The position numbers were made by a program, and so were the translations under genes. This document shows, piece after piece, positions 1 to 4,877 of a stretch of 5,676 bases of DNA (position 1 is its first letter; every line of letters begins with the position of its first letter). Where the stretch lies: NCBI GenBank assembly GCA_007130345.1, contig SLSP01000475.1:1-5676 (forward strand), read 5' to 3'. This DNA comes from Thermoflexales bacterium (lineage in GTDB: Bacteria > Chloroflexota > Anaerolineae > B4-G1 > SLSP01). Below the pieces are notes generated by a model. That model made no database searches. It was given only the letters and a program-made list of their open reading frames with translations, and had not been told where the DNA came from.

Positions 1-289
1 AAGGAAGTTGGTCAACTTGTACAAAAACAATCACCGGCGTTTCGGCTTCCAACCAGGCGGTTAGCGTGTGAAGATCACCCTCGGTATACACCACGTCGAG
101 GGCGGGGGAACGCAATCGCAGCACCCGTGAAGCCGGCGCGCCAATGTGCGGGCGTATTCCCAAACGGCGCGCTAATTCCTCTTGGGTCAGCGGCGAATCC
201 AGATAGGCCAACACCATCTGCGCACAAGCCGCCAAACAATATCCGTCAGTTATCTGTCGGCAATGGGATACATTCAAGACGTTCGCCAC
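1..289 (-). CDS. C39-like (papain-fold) cysteine peptidase, partial, C-terminus outside window
   Basis: This reading frame is open from a GTG at 289 to the left edge, giving 96 residues with no stop. It begins MANVLNVSHCRQITDGYC. The order Gln12, then Cys18 in DGYCLAACAQMVLAYL, then a helix TQEELARRLG matches the start of peptidase C39-like and related papain-fold domains. There the Gln forms the oxyanion hole and the Cys is the nucleophile. The catalytic His and Asp/Asn would lie beyond the window, so activity cannot be confirmed. There is no signal peptide, so a cytoplasmic protein is likely. I chose GTG because a GAGGAG at 300-305 lies 10 nt upstream; TTG at 277 is an alternative. The start lies inside the preceding gene, overlapping it by 44 bp out of frame, which suggests translational coupling. 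The substrate is unknown. It could be a non-proteolytic C39-like regulator. Confidence 0.72.
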   Translation of the reverse strand, partial: MANVLNVSHCRQITDGYCLAACAQMVLAYLDSPLTQEELARRLGIRPHIGAPASRVLRLRSPALDVVYTEGDLHTLTAWLEAETPVIVFVQVDQLP

Positions 290-662
290 GGGCGGCAATC
301 TCCTCGGCAAGATGTGTGTTGGCTAATACGACGCCGGTTGTGGCATCTATATCCACATAGCCCACCGGCCCAATTGGAGCATGGGTTGCGGCGGTTACAA
401 ATGCGGCAAATCGCCATACCGTGTGGGTGGGGAAACGCAGAAATACGGGGTGGTCGGCCCGCAGCATTGTGCCGACGTGATCCAGTAACCAACGGTTGGC
501 TTTGCGTTGGGCGACTGCGACATCAATCACCGGCGGGATTAGCACATAGACCAGGCTCCCTTCAGGCAAGGTCACCTTTTCGGCTAACTGGATGTGACCT
601 TCGCGCACGAAGCCGGTATAGGCCGCCAAACTCCCGGTCGGCGCTTCAATGGTTGTGTCCAT
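246..662 (-). CDS. Small protein with AbrB/DUF104-like N-terminal strand motif, partner of the C39-like peptidase
   Basis: This is a 138-residue protein that I do not recognise as a named family. Residues 17-44 (GFVREGHIQL, then LPEGSLVYVLIPP) have the 'G-x-V-x-x-G-x-I-x-L ... LPEG-x-x-V-x-V' pattern of small beta-rich antitoxins such as AbrB-like or AF2212-like (DUF104) proteins. The middle is a helix (about 48-68, AQRKANRWLLDHVGTMLRAD). The C-terminal part contains GYVDIDATTGVVLA (101-114), which resembles the 'V-x-V-D-x-x-T-G-x-V-L' strand pair seen in PepSY-type inhibitor folds. There is no signal peptide or membrane segment. The start is supported by AGGGAG 8 nt upstream. It begins 20 bp after the murA stop, and the C39-like gene starts inside its 3' end. 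I infer a regulator, inhibitor or immunity partner of that peptidase. Its codons are visibly less GC-rich than those of murA and murJ. Confidence 0.75.
   Translation of the reverse strand: MDTTIEAPTGSLAAYTGFVREGHIQLAEKVTLPEGSLVYVLIPPVIDVAVAQRKANRWLLDHVGTMLRADHPVFLRFPTHTVWRFAAFVTAATHAPIGPVGYVDIDATTGVVLANTHLAEEIAARGERLECIPLPTDN
300..305 (-). promoter_or_regulatory. Shine-Dalgarno for the C39-like gene
   Basis: The minus strand reads GAGGAG here, 10 nt before the GTG at 289, within the upstream coding sequence. It is the reason for choosing the GTG start over the in-frame TTG at 298, which is only 1 nt away, or the TTG at 277. Confidence 0.5.
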
Positions 663-670
663 GTTGTTTT

Positions 671-676
671 CTCCCT
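671..676 (-). promoter_or_regulatory. Shine-Dalgarno for the 138-residue protein
   Basis: The minus strand reads AGGGAG, 8 nt before the ATG at 662, inside the short gap after the murA stop. It supports this start and independent initiation within a shared transcript. Confidence 0.6.
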
Positions 677-682
677 ATGATG

Positions 683-1981
683 TTACCCACCCCGCTGCCC
701 CCGCTCGATGCGCGCGCCGAGTGGCTTGAGCTTCTCCTCGATGCGCTCGTAGCCCCGGTCGATTTGGCCGATGTTGTGGATGACGCTTTCGCCCTCGGCG
801 GCGAGGGCCGCGATTAGCATCGCCATGCCCGCGCGGATGTCGGGGCTTTCCATTATATCGCCGTGCAGGCGCGAGGGGCCGTAGACCAGCGCGCGGTGCG
901 GGTCGCACAGGACGATGCGCGCGCCCATCGGGATGAGCTTGTCCACGAAGAACAGGCGGCTTTCGAACATCTTCTCGTGGAAGATGATCACGCCTTCGCA
1001 TTGCGTGGCGAGCACCAGCGCGATGCTCATCAGGTCGGCGGGGAAGGCCGGCCAGGGCGCGTCGGCCAGCGTGGGAATCGCGCCGCCCATATCCGGCACG
1101 ATGCGCAAGCTCTGCTCCGCCGGGACGAACAGGTCGTCTCCGCGCACCTCGGCGGTCACGCCCAGGCGCTCGAAGCCCATCAGCACCATCCGCAGATGGT
1201 GGGGCACGGCGTTGCGGATGAGCAGTTCGCCGCCGGTGGCCGCCGCCAACGCCAGGTAGCTGCCCACCGCGATGTGGTCGGATGAGAGCGTGAACTCCGC
1301 GCCGTGCAGGCGCGCCACGCCCTCGATGACCAGCGTGTTCGTGCCGACGCCATCGATTTGCGCGCCCATCGCGTTGAGCATGTTGCAGAGGTCTTGCACA
1401 TGCGGTTCGGAGGCCGCGTTGCGCAGGATGGTCGTCCCCCGCGCCAACACCGCCGCCATCACCGCGTTCTCTGTCCCGGTGACACTGGCCTCGTCGAGCA
1501 GGATGTCCGCGCCGGTGAGTCGCTGCCGCTCCACGCAGAAGTTGCCCGCGCACACGTCCACCGCCGCGCCGAGGGCCTGGAACGCCATAAAGTGCGTGTC
1601 CACGCGCCGCCGCCCGATCACATCGCCGCCGGGCGCGGGGATCGAAAGCTCGCCCAGGCGGCCCAGGAGCGGCCCGGCGATGAGGATGGAGCCGCGGATG
1701 GAGCGGAATAGCTCGCGGCTGATTTCCGAGCCGGGCATCTGCACCTCGCGCGCGTGGATGTGCCAGGAGTTGGCCGTGAGCGGCTTCACTTCCGCGCCGA
1801 GCACGCCCAACAGTTGCCCCATCACCTGGACATCGCGGATCGCGGGCAGGTTGTGGAGGATGACGGGTTCGTCGGTGAGCAGGGCCGCCGCCAGCGCGGG
1901 TAGGGCCGCGTTCTTGTTGCCGCTCGGCGTGATCTCGCCGTTGAGGGGGATGCCGCCTTGAATGGTGAAATAGTTGTGCAT
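683..1981 (-). CDS. murA: UDP-N-acetylglucosamine 1-carboxyvinyltransferase (Asp-type MurA)
   Basis: MurA transfers enolpyruvate from PEP to the 3'-OH of UDP-GlcNAc, the first committed step of peptidoglycan synthesis, in the cytoplasm. The 432 residues are close to family length and cover both EPSP-synthase-like domains. Visible active-site signatures are SGNKNAALP (20-28; Lys23 and Asn24 match E. coli Lys22 and Asn23), the loop PGGDVIGRRRVDTH (117-130), FPADL with Asp316 (E. coli Asp305), and IDRGYERIEEKL near the C-terminus, which carries the conserved Arg. In the mobile loop the usual Cys (E. coli Cys115) is Asp120, as in mycobacterial and chlamydial MurA. That substitution keeps catalysis but removes the fosfomycin target. 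The ATG is preceded by AAGGAG at 6 nt. The gene starts 40 bp after the murJ stop with no promoter visible between them, so the two are probably cotranscribed. It ends 20 bp before the next gene. Confidence 0.97.
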   Translation of the reverse strand: MHNYFTIQGGIPLNGEITPSGNKNAALPALAAALLTDEPVILHNLPAIRDVQVMGQLLGVLGAEVKPLTANSWHIHAREVQMPGSEISRELFRSIRGSILIAGPLLGRLGELSIPAPGGDVIGRRRVDTHFMAFQALGAAVDVCAGNFCVERQRLTGADILLDEASVTGTENAVMAAVLARGTTILRNAASEPHVQDLCNMLNAMGAQIDGVGTNTLVIEGVARLHGAEFTLSSDHIAVGSYLALAAATGGELLIRNAVPHHLRMVLMGFERLGVTAEVRGDDLFVPAEQSLRIVPDMGGAIPTLADAPWPAFPADLMSIALVLATQCEGVIIFHEKMFESRLFFVDKLIPMGARIVLCDPHRALVYGPSRLHGDIMESPDIRAGMAMLIAALAAEGESVIHNIGQIDRGYERIEEKLKPLGARIERGQRGG

Positions 1982-1987
1982 TACAGA

Positions 1988-1993
1988 CTCCTT
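1988..1993 (-). promoter_or_regulatory. Shine-Dalgarno of murA
   Basis: The minus strand reads AAGGAG with 6 nt to the murA ATG, a canonical spacing. It contrasts with murJ just upstream, which has no Shine-Dalgarno. Confidence 0.75.
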
Positions 1994-2042
1994 TTTTGAA
2001 TGGCGAATGGCAAATTGCAGATTAACGATTACGGGTTAGCAG
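1994..2042. repeat. Degenerate heptanucleotide tract across the murJ stop and murJ-murA gap
   Basis: Read on the plus strand, seven consecutive 7-mers follow in strict phase, for example TTTTGAA, TGGCGAA, TGGCAAA and TTGCAGA. Nearly all start with T and end in purines. The tract fills the gap between murJ and murA and runs into the last codons of murJ. The murJ stop (2022-2024) is the first three bases of one heptad. Confidence 0.55.
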
Positions 2043-3575
2043 GCTATGGATTAGCTGATGGATTTCGTGGATGTCGAGGAGGTGCGCCAGGCCCAGGTAG
2101 ACGAGGCCGCCGAGGAGGACGCCGCCGAGGCTCTGGATGAGGACGGCGTCCGGCGCGAGCGCGCGCCACGCGCCGAGGGCCAGCGCCATCCCGGTGGAGG
2201 CCAGCGCGACGCGCCCCAGTTGACGCGGCAGGCCGTACCCGCGCATACTGCCCACGCGCCGATGGATGAGCGCCAGCAGCGCGCCGCCTTCCACGAGCAC
2301 GGCGAGCGCGTTGGCGAGCGCCAGCCCCGCGTGCGGCGGCCATCCGACGTTGCGAAAGACCGGCGGGAGCAAGATGCCCAGCGTGACATTGCAGAGCAAG
2401 TTGACGATGGCGATGAGGGCCGGCGTCCAGGTGTCGTGGAGGGCGTAGAAGGCGCGCGAGAGGATTTCCAGGCCGGAGTGGCCGATGAGGCCCAGGGCGA
2501 AGAAGGCCAGCGCCCAGGCCACGCTCCGCGTCGAGGCGGCGTCGAACTCGCCGCGCTGAAACATCAGGGCGATGATGGGCTGCCCCACCGCGATCAGGCC
2601 CACCGTCGCGGGCAGCGTGATGGCGATGATGGTCTTGAGCGTCGCGGCCAGCGTCTCGCGCATCTGGGCGAACTCCCGCCGGGCCGCTTGCGCCGCGAAG
2701 GTGGGGAAGGCCGCCGTGCCCACCGCCTGCGCGAAGACGCCTTCCGGCAGCATCATCACGCGCCACGCATAGTCCAGCGTCGAGACCGCGCCGGGGCCAA
2801 GCCGCGAGGCCAGGTTGTTGCTGACGATGAAGTTGAGCTGCTGCGCGGCCATCCCCATGACGCGCGGGGCCATCAGGAGGCCCACCTCGCGCACGCCGGG
2901 ATCGCCGCGCCCCAGGGTGAAGGTATAGCGGGCGCGGTAGCGGAGCAAGCCGGGCACCTGGATCAGCAGGTGCGCCAGAGAACCGACCACCATCCCCAAA
3001 GCCGGCCCCATTGGGCCAAGCGGGGTCACGCCGCCCACGACGGCCCCGCCGATGAGGGCCACGTTGTACAAGATAGGCGCGACGGCGGGCAGCAGAAAGT
3101 GCTGATGCGCGTTGAGCGCGCCCATCACGATGCCGCTCGCGCCGAAGATGATGGTCGAGAGGAGCATCACGCGCATCAAGTTGGCGGTTTCGAGTTGGCT
3201 GGCCGGCGGGAAGGCCGGGGCGATGATCACGCGCACCAGCCACGGCGCGATGACGATGCAGATCAGCGTGATGGGGAGGACGATCAGCATCAGCAGATTG
3301 GTGACGGCGGAGGCCAGTTTCCAGGCGTCGGCGGTGTCGTGCTGTGCCAGGCGCGCGGCGAAGGTGGGGATGAAGGCCGATCCGAGCGCGCCCCCGGCGA
3401 TGACCAGAAAGAGCGCTTCGGGAACGCGTTGCGCGGCGGTGTAGGTATCCATCGCCGCGCCGGTGCCGAAGTAGACGCCGAAGACCATCTGCCGCACCAA
3501 GCCGAGCACCCGGCTGGCGGCGAAAGCCACCATCACCAGCGCAGCGGCCTGGGTCACTTGTTGCTTGTCGTTCAT
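2022..3575 (-). CDS. murJ: Lipid II flippase MurJ (MviN family)
   Basis: MurJ flips lipid II from the cytoplasmic to the outer face of the membrane for peptidoglycan polymerisation. The 517 residues are the usual length and contain many hydrophobic segments, consistent with the family's 14 transmembrane helices. Signatures seen are ASRVLGLVRQ (20-29, with Arg22 and Arg28), Asp43 and Arg50 in AMDTYTAAQRVPE, GALGSAFIPTF (62-72), MAPRVMG with Arg238 (matching E. coli Arg270 in the substrate cavity), and SRAFYALHDTWTP (373-385). The last of these has Trp where Arg is common. The ATG has no Shine-Dalgarno, but a strong promoter ends 8 nt upstream, so translation is probably leaderless. murA follows in the same direction. 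The last residues (SLLTRNR) are encoded within a heptamer-phased repeat, so the extreme C-terminus may be repeat-derived and variable. Confidence 0.96.
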   Translation of the reverse strand: MNDKQQVTQAAALVMVAFAASRVLGLVRQMVFGVYFGTGAAMDTYTAAQRVPEALFLVIAGGALGSAFIPTFAARLAQHDTADAWKLASAVTNLLMLIVLPITLICIVIAPWLVRVIIAPAFPPASQLETANLMRVMLLSTIIFGASGIVMGALNAHQHFLLPAVAPILYNVALIGGAVVGGVTPLGPMGPALGMVVGSLAHLLIQVPGLLRYRARYTFTLGRGDPGVREVGLLMAPRVMGMAAQQLNFIVSNNLASRLGPGAVSTLDYAWRVMMLPEGVFAQAVGTAAFPTFAAQAARREFAQMRETLAATLKTIIAITLPATVGLIAVGQPIIALMFQRGEFDAASTRSVAWALAFFALGLIGHSGLEILSRAFYALHDTWTPALIAIVNLLCNVTLGILLPPVFRNVGWPPHAGLALANALAVLVEGGALLALIHRRVGSMRGYGLPRQLGRVALASTGMALALGAWRALAPDAVLIQSLGGVLLGGLVYLGLAHLLDIHEIHQLIHSLLTRNR

Positions 3576-3583
3576 AGAGGGGG

Positions 3584-3612
3584 ATTATAGCCGGGATTAG
3601 CGCATGGGTCAA
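3584..3612 (-). promoter_or_regulatory. Sigma70-type promoter of murJ-murA, probably leaderless
   Basis: On the minus strand a TTGACC -35 (3607-3612) is separated by exactly 17 bp from a perfect TATAAT -10 (3584-3589). Only 8 nt (CCCCCTCT) lie between the -10 and the murJ ATG, so the start site falls on or within two bases of the ATG. The short interval is pyrimidine-rich and has no Shine-Dalgarno. Confidence 0.8.
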
Positions 3613-3656
3613 AAGCGAGTTAGGCTTGTGTCTTAAAGTAGTCGCCATAGCGTGTT

Positions 3657-3719
3657 TGGCTCCCGCCGGATTGCCAAATCCGGCGGTTAGGCGGAGATTT
3701 GGCAATCCCCTTGGAGCCA
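3657..3719. repeat. 63-bp nested inverted repeat with two alternative folds
   Basis: The outer arms TGGCTCC (3657-3663) and GGAGCCA (3713-3719) pair. After a symmetric 4-by-4 mismatch, a 13-bp perfect inverted repeat follows (GGATTGCCAAATC at 3668-3680 with its complement at 3696-3708), leaving a 15-nt loop. Alternatively CCGCCGGATT (3663-3672) pairs perfectly with AATCCGGCGG (3677-3686) over a 4-nt GCCA loop, which uses the same left arm. Neither strand has a T-tract after the hairpin, so it is not a classical terminator. Its form suits a small dispersed or MITE-like palindrome, or an attenuating structure upstream of the murJ promoter. Confidence 0.75.
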
Positions 3720-3752
3720 GGTGTGATGGTGGCGAAGACTCTGTGACGTAAC

Positions 3753-3778
3753 GATTTTGGCGGCGTGGGGGCCAAATC
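3753..3778. repeat. Small inverted repeat sharing the GCCAAATC word with the neighbouring palindrome
   Basis: GATTTTGGC (3753-3761) faces GCCAAATC (3771-3778) across 9 nt, complementary except for one extra T. The word GCCAAATC or its complement also occurs at 3673-3680 and 3696-3703. The remainder of the 293-bp gap between the MBL gene and murJ shows no convincing gene. Confidence 0.45.
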
Positions 3779-3829
3779 AGGCCGACGCGATCAGAAAATG
3801 GCGCGCAACGCATTAGCAACCATCAAGAC

Positions 3830-3871
3830 TTTTGCAATTTGCAATCTGCCACTCACTATTTGCCGTTTTCA
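3830..3871. repeat. Degenerate heptanucleotide tract at the 3' end of the MBL gene
   Basis: On the plus strand six 7-mers follow in phase, including TTTTGCA, ATTTGCA, ATCTGCC and ATTTGCC. The last heptad (3865-3871) contains the stop codon of the MBL hydrolase. Words such as TGGCAGATTGCAAATT on the minus strand nearly match the tract beside murA (TGGCAAATTGCAGATT at 2008-2023 on the plus strand). Confidence 0.55.
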
Positions 3872-4648
3872 CCAGGGATACCGCTGGAATTCCCGCGCGA
3901 GTTCCGTCGGGCCGCCGAATGTCTCGCTCGCGGCCTCTAGCGTGGCCTGCATAATATCGGGTGTGGGATAATAGTGCATCAGCACCAGACGCTCTACCGC
4001 AGCGCGGGCGGCCAGCGCGCCGACTTCTGCGGGGGGCGTGTGCGAGGGGCTGCCGTCGATGGCCTCGTGGAAGAGCAGGGCCGCGTTCTGGGCCAGCCGC
4101 TCGACGGCGGGGCAGAGGGCGGTATCGCTGGAGTAGACGCACGCGTGCCCGGTGGCGCGATCCATGAAGCGCAGGGCCAGCGAAGGTATGCCGTGGCACG
4201 TCGGCGCGGCGGTGATGCTGAAGTCGGCGTCCTCGTGGACGCGCGCGCCTTCTTCCGGCACGATGGCGTGGTAGCTCACGGGGAGCGTGTCCAGCCACTT
4301 CTGATCCTTGAACACGGCGAGGAGATCGCGGATGCCGGCCAGCACTTCGGGCAGGGCGTAGATGGACACGCCGCGTTCAAGGGCGTGGCCTTCCGCAAAG
4401 CCCAGGAGAACGAGGCCGAGCAGGTACGCGGGCAGGCCGTAGACGTGGTCGGGGTGCAGGTGCGTGATGATGATGCCTTGCACGGCCAGCGGGTCGAGGC
4501 CCGCGTGTTGCAAGCGTCCGATGGGGTTGTCGGCGCAATCCACCAGCCAGTAGCGGCCCTCGCGCGCCACAGCGAGGAACGAGTTCGCGTGCTCCAGCGT
4601 GGTGAGCGCGGCAGCCACGCCCAGGGGGACGACGTAGGGGGTTTTCAT
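3869..4648 (-). CDS. RNase Z-like metallo-beta-lactamase-fold hydrolase
   Basis: This is a 259-residue MBL-fold protein. THLHPDHVYGLP (62-73) is the HxHxDH metal motif, giving His63, His65, Asp67 and His68. His152 (PTCHGIP), Asp175 (SSDTAL) and His225 (LVLMHYYPT) complete the expected two-zinc site. LLFHEA (191-196) and the spacing of these motifs follow RNase Z/ElaC and arylsulfatase-like relatives. It is shorter than typical RNase Z (about 300 residues). The stretch after the metal motif that should hold the tRNA-binding exosite is short, so I would not call it a tRNA 3' processing enzyme; the substrate is unknown. It is probably cytoplasmic, with no clear signal peptide. The ATG is supported by AAGGAGA 7 nt upstream. 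It is flanked by repeat-rich gaps on both sides and is probably not in the murJ operon, which has its own promoter. Confidence 0.88.
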   Translation of the reverse strand: MKTPYVVPLGVAAALTTLEHANSFLAVAREGRYWLVDCADNPIGRLQHAGLDPLAVQGIIITHLHPDHVYGLPAYLLGLVLLGFAEGHALERGVSIYALPEVLAGIRDLLAVFKDQKWLDTLPVSYHAIVPEEGARVHEDADFSITAAPTCHGIPSLALRFMDRATGHACVYSSDTALCPAVERLAQNAALLFHEAIDGSPSHTPPAEVGALAARAAVERLVLMHYYPTPDIMQATLEAASETFGGPTELAREFQRYPW

Positions 4649-4655
4649 GAGAAGG

Positions 4656-4662
4656 TCTCCTT
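4656..4662 (-). promoter_or_regulatory. Shine-Dalgarno of the MBL hydrolase
   Basis: The minus strand reads AAGGAGA, 7 nt before the ATG at 4648, fixing this start. Confidence 0.7.
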
Positions 4663-4697
4663 GTTGCTATGTGTTCGATGGTTTGTCAAGCGTCGGT

Positions 4698-4743
4698 CGT
4701 CAAACGTGAAACGTGAAACGTGAAACGTGAAACGTGAAACGTC
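4698..4743. repeat. AAACGTG heptanucleotide tandem array (left arm)
   Basis: The 7-mer AAACGTG occurs five times perfectly in a row from 4702 to 4736. It is followed by AAACGTC (4737-4743) and preceded by CGTC, so the unit varies only between GTG and GTC. It lies between the MBL start and the hairpin element. Confidence 0.9.
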
Positions 4744-4809
4744 ATTCCGAGCGCAGTCGAGGAATCTCAATGCTGAGGACGGAGACCCTTCGACAAGCTC
4801 AGGGTGACG
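4740..4809. repeat. 70-bp imperfect hairpin element with self-complementary halves
   Basis: The left half (4740-4768) and right half (4782-4809) are inverted copies sharing CGTCA, GAGC, GTCGA and TCTC blocks around a 13-nt loop. Each half is also a small hairpin: ATTCC/GGAAT (4744-4748, 4761-4765) on the left and ACCCT/AGGGT (4785-4789, 4801-4805) on the right. From general familiarity, the right-half wording (CCCTTCGACAAGCTCAGGG) resembles a dispersed intergenic repeat found in many bacterial genomes. No ORF and no U-tract are present. Confidence 0.75.
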
Positions 4810-4828
4810 CTCGACAACCGACATTGAT

Positions 4829-4877
4829 TTTGACGTTTGACGTTTGACGCCTCACGTTTCACGTCCCGCGCCTCATC
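4829..4877. repeat. TTTGACG/TTTCACG heptanucleotide array (inverted right arm)
   Basis: Three perfect TTTGACG units (4829-4849) are followed in phase by CCTCACG, TTTCACG and TCCCGCG, then by CCTCATC (4871-4877), which holds the stop codon of the zinc-ribbon gene. TTTCACG is the complement of the left-arm unit, so the two arrays are inverted around the hairpin element. Confidence 0.8.

Noticed and set aside
182..817. 211-residue plus-strand frame across the 138-residue gene and the murA end
   Set aside because: It spans the antisense of two supported genes and their gap, with no Shine-Dalgarno and no family resemblance.
675..1553. 292-residue minus-strand frame within murA
   Set aside because: A shifted-frame shadow of murA with Arg-rich composition; murA is full length with all its active-site motifs.
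2058..3590. 510-residue plus-strand open frame antisense to murJ
   Set aside because: It is rich in Arg, Asp, Glu, Gly and His with no domain signature, as expected when a GC-rich membrane-protein gene is read antisense. murJ itself is unambiguous.
2044..3819. 591-residue minus-strand frame overlapping murJ and running through its promoter
   Set aside because: Its product is low-complexity Arg/Ala/Gly in a shifted frame over murJ, with no recognisable motif; it is a shadow.
4684..4689. Perfect TTGACA on the minus strand upstream of the MBL hydrolase
   Set aside because: No acceptable -10 hexamer lies 15-19 bp downstream, so a promoter cannot be supported from this match alone.
4740..4809. 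Rho-independent terminator for the zinc-ribbon gene
   Set aside because: The hairpin is imperfect and neither strand has a T-run after it.
4698..4877. CRISPR array
   Set aside because: The repeats are 7 bp with no spacers, and the two arrays are inverted relative to each other.
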